A program made the translations under genes and the position numbers. DNA of 36,959 nt, taken from Acidobacteriota bacterium (GTDB lineage: Bacteria > Actinomycetota > Acidimicrobiia > ATN3). This document shows, piece by piece, positions 23,227-32,042 of this stretch (positions within the stretch are counted from its first letter, which is position 1; each line of letters begins with the position of its first letter). The DNA lies in NCBI GenBank assembly GCA_003577105.1, contig QEUQ01000041.1, positions 1 through 36,959 of the forward strand. Direction: 5' to 3'. The notes beneath the pieces are model-generated. The model was not told the origin of the DNA. It ran no database searches and saw only the letters and a program-made list of their open reading frames with translations.

Positions 23227-25533
23227 CTAGGGGAGAGAAATCCCCGGGCCCGATGTCGAATCTCTATATGGACCGGGCGGCGCATAGACCGAGCGCTCCA
23301 CCACCACAGGCTGGGTCGCGTCGACCCGAGTTGCAACGTCATATGTCGTCACTGCCTCGTTGACCTTTATCGATCGGCGCTGCCCAGGTGAGAGCGGAAA
23401 CGGCGCAAGTGACTGAGGCCCAGAGCCAGTCAAGTAGGTCAAGGTGACAGTTGCAGTTGCGCCGCTGGGATTCATCACAAGAATCCACGTCTCGAACCCG
23501 CCGGCCGTCGCGCCTTCAGCGAGTATCCATCGGGTCGCGGGCGCGCTAACCCCCTCGCCAGTCGATGCGCCTCTGCCAAGCACCGGATGATTTGAGTACA
23601 AAGCTCGCTCTGCCACAACGGGCCGATTCGCGCTCACCCGGGTTGCGACGTTGTACGTGCTCACCGACGAGTTGACAAGGACAGAACGTCGTTTCGACGG
23701 CCCAAGTTCAAAGGTGGGGCCAGTCACCGGGCCGGTTCCGGTCATGTAGTTCAGCACCACCGTCGCGCTCAGCACCGGATCAGGATTGGCGACAAGTACC
23801 CACGTCTCGAATCCCCCCGTCGTTGCTCCTTCGGTGAGGTACCAGTTGGTACCAGGTGCCTGGGTCCCCGGGGAGTTCGTTGCACCCGCAAGTCGATTGT
23901 TGTTGACGTAAGTCGCCCGCTCCGCAACCACCCCAGGGCCATCCGCATCTACGCGGGTGGATACATCAAATGTCTGAACGGTGTCATTGATTCGAAAGGA
24001 TGCGCGTTGATACGGCCCAAGCAACATCTCGGGGCCGGCTATCGGCCCGGACTCGGTTAGATATGTCAGGCGAATATTGGATCCTCGGCTCGCGTCGGGG
24101 TTGGCCACGAGGATCCAAGTCTCGAATCCTCCGGTCGATGCACCCTCTGGCAGAAACCACACAGGCCCGGGCGAGTCCGCGGCCTTGCCCACATGGGCTC
24201 CTGAAGCCAGGGCGTTGGCGGCATACATTGCCCTTTCGGCGACTACAGTCCCAGTGATCCCGTCGATGATCGTCGAGACATTCCAGTCGGTGACGTAGTT
24301 GCGGACCCTCACCGAGCGGCGAGTTTGCGGCGGCAGCGTGACCACCGGGCCCGGTACCGCTCCGGTTCCAGTGAAGAAGGTCAAGCAAGCAGCGACTGTC
24401 TGCTTCTCGCTCGGATTAGCAACGAGCACCCAAGTGTCAAACGGGCCGTTTGTCGATCCCTCGGCCAAGTAGCCGGTCGAGGCCGGGGCCAGCGGGCGCT
24501 CATTGCACGTCGGCCCGGCAGAAGGCTGTCTGGCCTGCCCCGAGGTTGGGGAGATCATCAGTGAAGACGAATCGACTGCGTCAAACGCCGACGCCGGTAT
24601 CGACTTCAGTTCGTCGAGGAAGTCCGTGTCCCATCCCTCTTCAGAGGTGCCGCCGAAGTACCAATCCGATCCGTTGTCGGCGAGGATGAGTCCATAGCGC
24701 TTCATCGCTAGGAGCACGGCCTGGGTGTCAGCCCTTAAGCCGGAGATATCGAAGTCAGGCCGCAGGCGGAATCTCGCCCCCATGGGCGGCAAGTTCGGAT
24801 TGTTCGCACTCCCCGCCTGGTGAGTTGCGGGCCAGACATAGCTGCGGTCGGTTGCATGTGCGGTGAAGCGAATCGCATGAGTGACTTCGCCGGCTAAGAC
24901 CTCGTCACGCCTGAGGACAAGCGGAAGAATCGGCAGACCCGCCGCATCAGCCGAGGTCCAGCCCGCAGGGCGCAGCGCGTTGGAGTTCAGATTGATCGCA
25001 ATTCCCGAACCGGCCCACGAATCGCTGGGCGAGACATAGTGGGTGTCGTAGGTCTCGTAGAGAGTGCAGGTATCGCGGTCAACCATGAGCGCGTGACGGT
25101 CGCCACCCGACTCCTGCCCCCCCTCAATTGGTGTACCCGCCGCGAGCGGGTACGGCCCCGGATCGCTGTCACCGGCGTAGTAGAAATCGATTGGGATCTT
25201 GGTTCGGCTTGAGTCAACAACCTCGTAGGGCATGCCGTAGGGAATTGAGATATCGCCATAGGAGGGCCCGAAGTCTGGGTGGAGATCGCGCGTCGCGGCA
25301 TTCATGTTGGATTTCCACGCCTCGCTCTGGGGGTGAAGGGGCATGGTCGAGATATCCGTGTTCAAGATGTTGTCAGCCGGCAACATCGGGCACGCCAGCG
25401 CGCCCGGCAATGGCGTCGATGCGGATGCGGCAACTGAGTCCGGAAGCGCCGCGGGTAGTGTCATGATTGCTACTGCGAAGATCGCGATCGCAGGCGCGAC
25501 TTTGATTCGCAGTGTAGATCGCACGCCTCGCAT
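23227..25533 (-). CDS. Large secreted protein with conserved N-domain and four ~100-residue tandem repeats
   Basis: A signal peptide (hydrophobic stretch about 12-32, A-x-A near 36-38) leads into a conserved extracellular region (about 40-345). That region has C-P-M-L-P-A-D-N-I-L-N-T, H-P-D-F-G-P, G-G-D-R-H-A-L, L-N-S-N-A-L-R-P and L-P-P-M-G-A-R-F-R-L. It occurs in other secreted actinobacterial proteins, but I know of no assigned function. Four repeats follow (about 353-450, 457-548, 563-648, 669-752). Each has L-A/T-E-G-A-T-x-G-G-F-E-T-W-I-L-V-A-N-P, a G-T/S-G-P strand, R-R-S-V-x-V-N, V-A-T-R-V and V-V-A-E-R-A. These look like beta-sandwich adhesion modules. GGGGAGAGG precedes the ATG. No sortase motif or membrane anchor is visible. 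Confidence 0.85.
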   Translation of the reverse strand: MRGVRSTLRIKVAPAIAIFAVAIMTLPAALPDSVAASASTPLPGALACPMLPADNILNTDISTMPLHPQSEAWKSNMNAATRDLHPDFGPSYGDISIPYGMPYEVVDSSRTKIPIDFYYAGDSDPGPYPLAAGTPIEGGQESGGDRHALMVDRDTCTLYETYDTHYVSPSDSWAGSGIAINLNSNALRPAGWTSADAAGLPILPLVLRRDEVLAGEVTHAIRFTAHATDRSYVWPATHQAGSANNPNLPPMGARFRLRPDFDISGLRADTQAVLLAMKRYGLILADNGSDWYFGGTSEEGWDTDFLDELKSIPASAFDAVDSSSLMISPTSGQARQPSAGPTCNERPLAPASTGYLAEGSTNGPFDTWVLVANPSEKQTVAACLTFFTGTGAVPGPVVTLPPQTRRSVRVRNYVTDWNVSTIIDGITGTVVAERAMYAANALASGAHVGKAADSPGPVWFLPEGASTGGFETWILVANPDASRGSNIRLTYLTESGPIAGPEMLLGPYQRASFRINDTVQTFDVSTRVDADGPGVVAERATYVNNNRLAGATNSPGTQAPGTNWYLTEGATTGGFETWVLVANPDPVLSATVVLNYMTGTGPVTGPTFELGPSKRRSVLVNSSVSTYNVATRVSANRPVVAERALYSNHPVLGRGASTGEGVSAPATRWILAEGATAGGFETWILVMNPSGATATVTLTYLTGSGPQSLAPFPLSPGQRRSIKVNEAVTTYDVATRVDATQPVVVERSVYAPPGPYRDSTSGPGISLP

Positions 25534-25640
25534 AGCCCTCTCCCCGGTTCTGCGACTGCCCCAGCATGGCCTCGCATACCAACGCTTTCGGCGGTTGCGG
25601 GCTTTGAGGTTTAGCGCGCAGAGCGAGAAAGGATGAGCCG

Positions 25641-26051
25641 ATGACAGATTCCGTCTCTGACCCCGGCAGTGAAGAGCGCTGGCGCGACAAGCTCACCCCC
25701 TTGCAGTACCACGTCTGTCGCGAAGGTGGTACCGAAGTTCCGCACTCGGGCGAGTACGTACACGAGAAGTCCCCGGGAATCTATCTGTGTGTCGCGTGCG
25801 AGGCCGAACTGTTCGATTCAGAGACGAAGTTCGAGTCGGGAACTGGCTGGCCCAGCTTCTATGAGCCGGCTGCAGCCGACGCGGTCGAAGAGGCGGTTGA
25901 CCGCAGCCATGGCATGGTCCGCACAGAGGTGAAGTGCTCAAACTGTGGATCACACCTCGGGCATGTCTTTCCCGATGGTCCCGACCCGACTGGCATGCGC
26001 TATTGCATCAACTCGGTCGCGCTCAAGCTCCGACCCGCTGAAGCTGAATAG
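25641..26051 (+). CDS. msrB: Peptide-methionine (R)-S-oxide reductase
   Basis: MsrB reduces the R-epimer of methionine sulfoxide in proteins. The 136-residue protein has the two zinc CxxC pairs (C50/C53 and C99/C102), the substrate motif G-T-G-W-P-S-F and the catalytic cysteine C122 in R-Y-C-I-N-S. H105-L-G-H-V-F is also conserved. AAAGGA lies 7 nt before the ATG. The gene is monocistronic, divergent from the large repeat protein and separated from the convergent histidine decarboxylase by a strong hairpin. A cytoplasmic location is expected since no signal peptide is present. Confidence 0.97.
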   Translation: MTDSVSDPGSEERWRDKLTPLQYHVCREGGTEVPHSGEYVHEKSPGIYLCVACEAELFDSETKFESGTGWPSFYEPAAADAVEEAVDRSHGMVRTEVKCSNCGSHLGHVFPDGPDPTGMRYCINSVALKLRPAEAE

Positions 26052-26055
26052 GAGC

Positions 26056-26092
26056 CGAGCGACGCGCCCACCAATGACGGCGCGCCCGCTCG
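26056..26092. terminator. Bidirectional terminator-like hairpin between msrB and hdcA
   Basis: CGAGCG (26056-26061) pairs with CGCTCG (26087-26092) and CGCGCC (26063-26068) pairs with GGCGCG (26079-26084), with a small internal bulge and a 10-nt loop. It sits in the 65-nt convergent spacer, which fits termination from both sides. No T-tract follows on either strand. Confidence 0.6.
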
Positions 26093-26116
26093 ACACCACA
26101 TTGAGACAGCCTCGCG

Positions 26117-26953
26117 CTATTCAAGCCCGATCGCGGCTTCCCAATCAGTGAGAGACAAATCGAGCAGCGAGGAAGGTGGTTGACCATTGGGAATCGCATT
26201 CTTCGCGAGTACCAAGTATGGAGCGCACGTCAGCGCGCATCCGACGTAGCCCTCGGGAATTGCCTCAGTCCGAAAGCCGGCAAAGACCTTCTCGTAACGA
26301 ACACCTTGATCTTCACCGCAGAGGGCAACACTCGTAGCCACATTGCTGAGCATCGTCGAGAGCCGCTCGACAGCCTCGGTCTCTCCAGAAACCTCGAAGT
26401 GACCACAGTCCTCAATGAATAGGCTTGAATCGCGATCGCGATCGGCCGCTATAGCCAGCGCGATTGTGGACCAGACCGTCGTCGGACCTGGCACGGTTGC
26501 AGATTTCGTTGCACAAATCACATGCGCCCCCGGCAGCAGCGGAAAGCGCCTTGACTCGTTCTTACCGAAAAGACGCTCCGCGGCATCAAGCAATGGATCC
26601 ACTGAATAGACGGGCAATGCCTCGCCGAAGTGTTCGGCCGTGAACATCGGCTCCTGAGCTCCGATCGCATCATGACGAGCGATGTCGTACCCCCACACTG
26701 CGCCGTTGAGGCCACAGAACGAAGAGGCAGCAATCATGTTGATCTGCCCGATGTATGCACCGTTGGCCTCAGCTCGATCGTAAGAGACGATTCCTTCGAG
26801 TACGTCGTCGTACTTCTTCTCGACTTTGCCAGTCGACAGAGTCAGCGCCGATATGTAGCCGACCCCGCTGGCTCCGGCGTTGCCATACCCGTCGCAGTAA
26901 TCGTCGAACGGACCTACCGCGCCATCAACGATCGCTCTTCGAGTCAGTTCCAT
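26117..26953 (-). CDS. hdcA: Histidine decarboxylase, pyruvoyl type (proenzyme)
   Basis: The protein converts histidine to histamine and CO2 using a pyruvoyl group made by serinolysis. The sequence follows the Lactobacillus 30a enzyme: D-D-V-L-E-G-I-V-S-Y-D-R-A-E, A-Y-I-G-Q-I-N-M and the cleavage site A-A-S77-S78-F. S78 should become the pyruvoyl residue (Ser82 in the Lactobacillus enzyme). Y58, D59 and E62 match the imidazole-binding Y62, D63 and E66, and E181 in F-I-E-D-C-G matches E197. Length (278) is a little shorter than the roughly 310 of lactobacilli, mainly at the C-terminus. AAGGAG precedes the ATG. Its start overlaps the upstream antiporter gene by 29 nt, so the two are coupled. 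PLP-type enzymes are unrelated. Confidence 0.93.
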   Translation of the reverse strand: MELTRRAIVDGAVGPFDDYCDGYGNAGASGVGYISALTLSTGKVEKKYDDVLEGIVSYDRAEANGAYIGQINMIAASSFCGLNGAVWGYDIARHDAIGAQEPMFTAEHFGEALPVYSVDPLLDAAERLFGKNESRRFPLLPGAHVICATKSATVPGPTTVWSTIALAIAADRDRDSSLFIEDCGHFEVSGETEAVERLSTMLSNVATSVALCGEDQGVRYEKVFAGFRTEAIPEGYVGCALTCAPYLVLAKNAIPNGQPPSSLLDLSLTDWEAAIGLE

Positions 26954-28436
26954 TTCCGTCTCCTTGTTCCGGCGCTTCAGTCTCGGCCGTGTTGCGCTCC
27001 CCTATGCGCCCGCGCGCGACCGCCATGAATATGAAGGGCGGCACAGACATTGCAAGAATCCCGCCACTCAGAAGAGTTACGTAGATCACTGGATTTCCAA
27101 TGCTGACCTGCGAAGGTGGCACGAAGCCTATGAAGAACGTGAATAGGGATGCCCCGATGCCGGCCCCGGCGACCACCCACATGCCGACCAAACCGCCCGG
27201 GACTCTGTAGGGGCGTTTGATCTCCCGACGCGAATAGCGAAGCCTGATTGCGGCGCCGAAAAGAAGCAGATACATCAAGACCGTTAGCTGAGCCGTGAGG
27301 GCCGAAAGTGCCCAATAAGAACTACTGACCGACGGCATGATCAGAAACACAAGCGACAGCACGCTGACGACGCAAGCCTGTGAAATCAAGACGCTCACCG
27401 GAGCGGCCTGCCGGTTTGTGCGTGTAAACACTTTGGGCATCACTCCGCTCTTGGCCGCCGCGAGGATTCCCTTTGACGGCCCGATAATCCAGGTGCTGAT
27501 TTGAGCGAGCGCGCCAATCGCAACCATCGCTGCCATCGGCTTGACTGCCCATCCCATATGGAACTTCTCGAAGAAGACCTCAAAGCCCTGCATTAGCCCC
27601 GCAACCAGACTTATCTCGGTAGCCGGGACCACCACGGCAATCGCAAGGGATCCGATTATGAAGACGGCCAGTATCAACAGAGTCGTCAGCAGGATCGCCT
27701 TTGGGTAGTCGCGCTGGGGGTTCTTCGCTTCGTTTGCATGAAAGGCAGACATCTCCATGCCCGCAAGCCCCAGAATCACCCCGGCAAAAAAGGAGAGGTT
27801 GTCGAGCTCGAAGCCCGGAATGATCGTCGAAGGACTCCACGACATGGCCGACGAGTTACCACCAGCAACCCAGATAACTCCGAGTGCGATTATCAGCGCA
27901 CCCGGAATGAGTGTCCCGGCTATCGATCCGAACGATGAGATGAATCCCGACGCCCTCATGCCGAAGAAGTTGAGCAGGGTCGAACCCCAGAAGACAGCTA
28001 GCACGACCGCGATTGTGTAGAGCTTGTTCTCCGCGAGTCCCGGATTGATGACATATGCCGCCGTGGCCGACAAGAAGCTGAGTGCAGTCGGATTCCAAAC
28101 CACGTTCTGGATCCACTCGAACCAGACTGCCAAGAACGCATATCTCGGACCGAAAGCTTCTTCGACCCAGACATAGAGACCGCCGTTCTTCGGCCAGGTT
28201 GTTGCAAGCTCTGCCGCAACGAGCGAGACGGGTATGAAAAAGAGCAACCCAGCCATGCCGTTGAAGAAAATGGATGCGAGTCCATACTCGGCCGTCAGCG
28301 GAAGGTTCCTGAGGCTGACGATTGCAGCGAAGCTGATCATGGCGAGCGTGAAGACGCCAAGAACCCGCTTTGGCTGGATTCCCTCTGCCTCCGACGGATC
28401 GGGAGTCGCGGAGGTGACAGGATCGATCGGACTCAA
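26925..28436 (-). CDS. APC-superfamily amino acid antiporter (likely histidine/histamine exchanger)
   Basis: This 503-residue protein has about 12 membrane helices. It starts with the APC first-helix pattern (L-A-M-I-S-F-A-A-I-V-S-L-R-N-L-P) and has P-K-N-G-G-L-Y-V-W-V-E-E-A-F-G-P-R. G-L-A-G-M-E-M-S-A-F-H-A-N-E and a W-I-I-G-P-S-K-G segment resemble the glutamate:GABA antiporter (GadC) group, which includes HdcP and TyrP. Next to pyruvoyl histidine decarboxylase, import of histidine and export of histamine is the natural inference. Such exchange consumes a cytoplasmic proton and can support acid tolerance or a proton motive force. The start is TTG with GGGGG upstream. The C-terminal tail is acidic and polar. 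The gene order is antiporter then decarboxylase. Confidence 0.88.
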   Translation of the reverse strand: MSPIDPVTSATPDPSEAEGIQPKRVLGVFTLAMISFAAIVSLRNLPLTAEYGLASIFFNGMAGLLFFIPVSLVAAELATTWPKNGGLYVWVEEAFGPRYAFLAVWFEWIQNVVWNPTALSFLSATAAYVINPGLAENKLYTIAVVLAVFWGSTLLNFFGMRASGFISSFGSIAGTLIPGALIIALGVIWVAGGNSSAMSWSPSTIIPGFELDNLSFFAGVILGLAGMEMSAFHANEAKNPQRDYPKAILLTTLLILAVFIIGSLAIAVVVPATEISLVAGLMQGFEVFFEKFHMGWAVKPMAAMVAIGALAQISTWIIGPSKGILAAAKSGVMPKVFTRTNRQAAPVSVLISQACVVSVLSLVFLIMPSVSSSYWALSALTAQLTVLMYLLLFGAAIRLRYSRREIKRPYRVPGGLVGMWVVAGAGIGASLFTFFIGFVPPSQVSIGNPVIYVTLLSGGILAMSVPPFIFMAVARGRIGERNTAETEAPEQGDGNGTDSKSDR

Positions 28437-28709
28437 ATTCCCCCGGCCTCTACTACATGGGTGTCTAGGTTTGTGTGTGAGGTCTGCTTTCGGTAGTTGA
28501 GTTCTCGGCCCCGTCTGACCGCTTCTTTACTGATTCTCTCTGCGCAGCCGATCCCAATGGAGATGCGGCAATCAATCGTGGCCGCTGCTGCGGCAGACCA
28601 GTTGAATCGTGTTGGGGGGCGCCGGCCTGCATCACGGTGGCCGAGCGGTTGCTCCCTCTCATGTGCGAGTCTGACCAAGCACCACGAGCTTCAGGGGGAG
28701 CCGCAAGAC
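28437..28709. other. Divergent spacer between antiporter and glycoside hydrolase genes
   Basis: About 270 nt that probably hold promoters for both directions. The plus-strand frame is open from a TTG at 28497, but the encoded segment looks unlike protein of this family and has no ribosome-binding site. I saw no clear operator, riboswitch or terminator. Confidence 0.5.
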
Positions 28710-30662
28710 GTGAGCATTCACCTACACGCCAACGCACCCGGGCCGGTCCGCCATGGTGCCCACCGGCTCGCCGATTACACGGGGCTGACCATCGGCGACG
28801 GTGATACCCGCGATTCAAGAATCATCGCTGAACTCAACTCGTCCATGGACCCCGAAATCGGTCATCAGGGGTACATGATCACCGGCGGTGTTTCCGAACC
28901 TGGGAGAGCCGCGGACATCGCAATCAAGGCCAACCACGACGAAGGCCTTGCCAACGGCATCTACACGTTGCTACGCATCCTCATTATCAATCAGTCCCGA
29001 GACCCCTTCAGCTTGAAGTGGGACATCTGCGAGCGGCCCCACTTTCCAATCCGGGCGATGCTTATCGCCCCTTACCGATTCGGCGGTTCATTTGGTCTTG
29101 CAGCCATGAGTCCGGACCGCTGGTCAATCGAGGAGTGGCGGGAGTACGTCGATCTCATGCGACTCTGCAACATGACGACGCTCACCATGGGTTCTGCCCG
29201 CATGTACCACCCGCAATACCCCCACAGCGAGCGCGAGAAGTGGCGCTACGAGACCTGGAAAGAGGTCATGGACTACTGCCACCAAGTTGGCATGCGTTTC
29301 AACTGGTTCACAGCTCCCAATATTGTTTGCGAACAGGCATTTTGGGACAACCCCGATCTCAGGGCCGACTCGGCAAAGGCGAACTGGTACGGCAATTCGC
29401 TCGTTTGGTCGAAGGCCAAGGAGCTCATTCTTGAAAATCAGCGATTCGGTCTCGAGTTCTTTGCCGGTCTTGACGGTCTAGAGCTGATCTTCACCGACGG
29501 CGGATCGATCTCATTTGATCCCGAAACTGGCGCCGATCCCGCCGCGTACTTCGCTGACGCGACTAGGAGCTACATCGACTTGATGCGCGAGGCCGGCAAC
29601 GACGCTGACTTCGTCTTCTGGAACTGGGGCTTAGATGTCTGGGCCAAAGTGCTGATTCCGCCCGACGAGACCGAAAGGTACCCAAAGTACGCAACGATGC
29701 AAGACGACATTGTCGGGCTGCTACCAAAGAACGTTGCCTGGCTCGATGCTTCAATGCTCACCTGGATCCAGTGCTACGCGCCGTTCATCAAGGCGAGAGG
29801 CAATCCTGCGCTGCGCGAACACATCTTGTTTGGGCGTGAGCACGGCTTCGAACCGGTGATCGACTTCTTCTGGTGCATGAATCCCGAGTTCTCCATAAAC
29901 ATGCTCCCCCACCCAAGCGTCGGACGCGGTATCCAGGAGGCTCATTACGCACGAGACGAGCTCAGATCTGATGGCGTAATGGGTTATCGCCTCGCCCCGG
30001 CATGCCGCTTCGCAGACGACTACATCTTTTTCAGGCTCGCTTCGGATCCAGGGATGGGTGAAAACCAGCTGATCAACGAGGCCGCCACACTCTTGTGCTC
30101 AGATTTTGGCAAGGCTCGCCAGATCAAGGCGAGCACCGCCGAAACGGTCAAGTCCGTCGAAGACGCGATACACAGACTCGAGCGATTCTGGACCACCCAT
30201 GAACTTGACGATATTGATGCATCCGCAGCCGGCTTTGCTGCCAGCGGGGCTGATGCTCCAACTCACCTCGAATTCACCCGAGACGCCGCAGTGGTCCTTT
30301 CATATGTCGCACGACTTGCAGCATTGAGACGCGATGGCGACGAGCTCGAGTACGAGCGGATCAGTTACGAGCTATATGAAAAGGCCAAGGACATGTACGT
30401 CTTCCAGGGCCTTGTCGCCGACATCGTCTGCGTGGCCGACGCGATTCCAAACTTCATGTTTCGTCTTGGCCGCATGGTCGAGGAGTACGCCACACCACTA
30501 ATGCGTGATGCGCCTTTCCCCGAATACGTGGACCGGCGGATCTACCCCGAGGCGAGTTTCGAGCCGAGGATTCTCGACTTCGCCGCCTCAGATCAGAACT
30601 ACAACCTCAACCCAGCCGAGGTCATCAAGATGGCTCGAATCGCCTCAATGAAACGAGATTAG
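28710..30662 (+). CDS. Glycoside hydrolase-like protein (GH20/GH67-type N-domain and TIM barrel)
   Basis: The 650-residue protein begins with a small alpha/beta domain (about 1-95: A-H-R-L-A-D-Y-T-G-L, G-Y-M-I-T-G, L-A-N-G-I-Y-T-L-L-R) like those that precede GH20, GH67 and GH84 catalytic barrels. The barrel follows from about 105 (R-P-H-F-P-I-R-A-M-L, W-R-E-Y-V-D-L-M-R-L-C-N-M, Y-C-H-Q-V-G-M-R-F-N-W, F-T-D-G-G, F-W-N-W-G-L-D-V-W). A helical C-terminus completes it. No signal peptide is seen, suggesting a cytoplasmic enzyme acting on imported sugars. The catalytic acids and family cannot be fixed by eye. GTG at 28710 was chosen because GGGGGAG lies upstream and homology-like sequence starts there; an ATG at 28557 is possible. 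Confidence 0.65.
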   Translation: MSIHLHANAPGPVRHGAHRLADYTGLTIGDGDTRDSRIIAELNSSMDPEIGHQGYMITGGVSEPGRAADIAIKANHDEGLANGIYTLLRILIINQSRDPFSLKWDICERPHFPIRAMLIAPYRFGGSFGLAAMSPDRWSIEEWREYVDLMRLCNMTTLTMGSARMYHPQYPHSEREKWRYETWKEVMDYCHQVGMRFNWFTAPNIVCEQAFWDNPDLRADSAKANWYGNSLVWSKAKELILENQRFGLEFFAGLDGLELIFTDGGSISFDPETGADPAAYFADATRSYIDLMREAGNDADFVFWNWGLDVWAKVLIPPDETERYPKYATMQDDIVGLLPKNVAWLDASMLTWIQCYAPFIKARGNPALREHILFGREHGFEPVIDFFWCMNPEFSINMLPHPSVGRGIQEAHYARDELRSDGVMGYRLAPACRFADDYIFFRLASDPGMGENQLINEAATLLCSDFGKARQIKASTAETVKSVEDAIHRLERFWTTHELDDIDASAAGFAASGADAPTHLEFTRDAAVVLSYVARLAALRRDGDELEYERISYELYEKAKDMYVFQGLVADIVCVADAIPNFMFRLGRMVEEYATPLMRDAPFPEYVDRRIYPEASFEPRILDFAASDQNYNLNPAEVIKMARIASMKRD

Positions 30663-30858
30663 ACCTGATCGTCTAGCAGGGAGCATTGGGCGATCTTCGG
30701 ACCGTTTTCGAGCGATCTGGCAAGCGGGCTCAAGAATTGTCACACCCGATAGCGAAAATACCTCCAGCGATATCTGCCGCGCTCGCCGGGCTCGCTTGCG
30801 ACCGGCGGTCTGCGGCAGCGGTCGCGATTCAGTGTCGCCGCGATGCGGAGGGTAGGGC
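30663..30858. other. Non-coding stretch downstream of the glycoside hydrolase-like gene
   Basis: No convincing gene is present. A hairpin GCGACCG (30798-30804) / CGGTCGC (30819-30825) with a 14-nt loop lies here and may terminate the upstream transcript, though it is 136 nt away and lacks a T-tract. Confidence 0.4.
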
Positions 30859-31080
30859 ATGGACCGAAAGACATACTGCGAGTACTACGTCGGACCTCAG
30901 GCGCCACCGCCTCGGGTAAGGCGCTCGATCAAGATCTCCATGGTTGCGATTCCGATTTGCCTCCTCTTCCTCAGGCTACTGCCGATCGGACTCAACGCTC
31001 TTCCTGGAGAAGTCGGCATGAAGCTCCGGCTGGTGCTGACCATGGTTTCTCGGTCGCCATTTGGCTGGATTTACGCCTAG
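30859..31080 (+). CDS. Possible small single-pass membrane protein
   Basis: This 73-residue frame has an ATG preceded by GGAGGGTAGGGC, codon choice like neighbouring genes and one hydrophobic segment (about residues 28-43, I-P-I-C-L-L-F-L). The N-terminus contains P-P-P-R-V-R-R and the rest is basic. I recognise no family. It lies alone in an otherwise gene-poor 565-nt interval, so it may be a genuine small gene, a remnant or chance. Confidence 0.35.
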   Translation: MDRKTYCEYYVGPQAPPPRVRRSIKISMVAIPICLLFLRLLPIGLNALPGEVGMKLRLVLTMVSRSPFGWIYA

Positions 31081-31227
31081 GTGCGCAAGGGTGCTCGCGC
31101 CAAAGTGCCAGCGCGTCAGAGTGCTTCAGCTCCTGAGCCAAACGGGTTCATCGACGTCCCGGCCCTGTCCCGGGTCCCGGCCCTGTCCCGGCCCGGTTGA
31201 GTGACCCGGCCCTATTAAGGCGCTCCG
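31081..31227. other. Gene-free spacer with tandem repeat and short inverted repeat
   Basis: This stretch holds the 18-bp repeat and one arm of TAAGGCG (31216-31222) / CGCCTTA (31241-31247), a 7-bp stem that reaches into the end of the Nudix gene. It may form part of a terminator for the minus-strand gene, but no T-tract was seen. Confidence 0.4.
31156..31191. repeat. Perfect 18-bp tandem repeat (two copies)
   Basis: GTCCCGGCCCTGTCCCGG occurs at 31156-31173 and 31174-31191 without mismatch, and CCCGG-rich derivatives continue to about 31213. It lies between the small ORF and the end of the Nudix gene, in DNA without coding signal. Confidence 0.85.
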
Positions 31228-32010
31228 CTACGCCAAAGTCCGCCTTATTACAGGCGCGAACTCCACAACTGATTGATTGACCCGATACAACTCGGCCGGC
31301 CTCCCCCCTTCGGGACCCGGAGGCACGCGACTTCCCGTGGGAATCAGGTAGTTCTGTACCCCAAGAACCTTGCGCCGGAAGTTAGCGGGGTCTAACTCGA
31401 CCCCCCAGACCGCCTCATATACGCCACGAAGCTCCGCCAGCGTGAACTCCGCGCCGACAAAGGCACTCGCAAACAAAGTGGACTCCAGTCGCGCTCGCAA
31501 CAGCTCAACCGCATCGGCCACGATCTCCTCATGGTCAAAGGCGAGCTGGAAGGCCGGAGGCTCGCCTGTCTCGCCAAGGAGCGACGCGACCTCCACCAGC
31601 CTCGCCTCGGCGGCGTCAGAGCCTGCTCGCAAACCACTTACGGATTTCAAGACGGCCACATATGCGACGGTAATTACGCGCATTCGAGGGTCTCGCCCCG
31701 GGTCGCCGTAGCTCCGTAGCTGCTCGATCGGGGCTGCCGGCTCGAGTCCTGTTTCCTCGCCGAGCTCGCGCAACGCGGCCTCGTCGAGCGTCTCATCGGG
31801 GCGAACAAATCCCCCAGGCAAGGCCCACATGCCCTCAAAGGGCGGTTGCGCGCGCCGCACCAGCAGAACCTTCAGCGCCTTGTCCTCGATTGTGAGGATC
31901 ACCACATCGACCGTCACGGCCACCGGAGGGTAGTCGGCAGGCTCATAGTCGAGCAGATCCTCTGTCGCCGCACTCGCCTCGTCTTCCTCGACTTCGGATT
32001 CCTCAATCAT
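31228..32010 (-). CDS. NrtR-like Nudix protein with C-terminal winged helix
   Basis: A Nudix domain (about 28-165) is followed by a winged-helix region (about 185-245: F-T-L-A-E-L-R-G-V-Y-E-A, N-F-R-R-K-V-L, G-G-R-P-A-E-L-Y-R-V). This is the NrtR architecture, a repressor of NAD-metabolism genes that responds to ADP-ribose. The Nudix box is complete (G67-x5-E73-x7-R81-E82-L-G-E85-E86-T-G-L), so hydrolase activity could be retained; in several characterised NrtR regulators the box is degenerate. An acidic N-terminal tail of about 20 residues is unusual. It is divergent from an ADP-ribosylglycohydrolase gene, a known NrtR regulon partner. The Shine-Dalgarno is weak. Confidence 0.88.
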   Translation of the reverse strand: MIEESEVEEDEASAATEDLLDYEPADYPPVAVTVDVVILTIEDKALKVLLVRRAQPPFEGMWALPGGFVRPDETLDEAALRELGEETGLEPAAPIEQLRSYGDPGRDPRMRVITVAYVAVLKSVSGLRAGSDAAEARLVEVASLLGETGEPPAFQLAFDHEEIVADAVELLRARLESTLFASAFVGAEFTLAELRGVYEAVWGVELDPANFRRKVLGVQNYLIPTGSRVPPGPEGGRPAELYRVNQSVVEFAPVIRRTLA

Positions 32011-32042
32011 TTGGACAGGTCTTTCGCATGAGCTTCGGTGTC

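Noticed and set aside
23278-24480. CRISPR-like periodic repeats
   Set aside because: The periodicity of about 300 bp comes from diverged protein repeats in one open frame, not from short identical repeats with unique spacers.
28497-28709. N-terminal extension of the glycoside hydrolase-like gene from TTG at 28497
   Set aside because: The extension lacks a ribosome-binding site, has atypical composition, and recognisable family sequence begins after the GTG at 28710.
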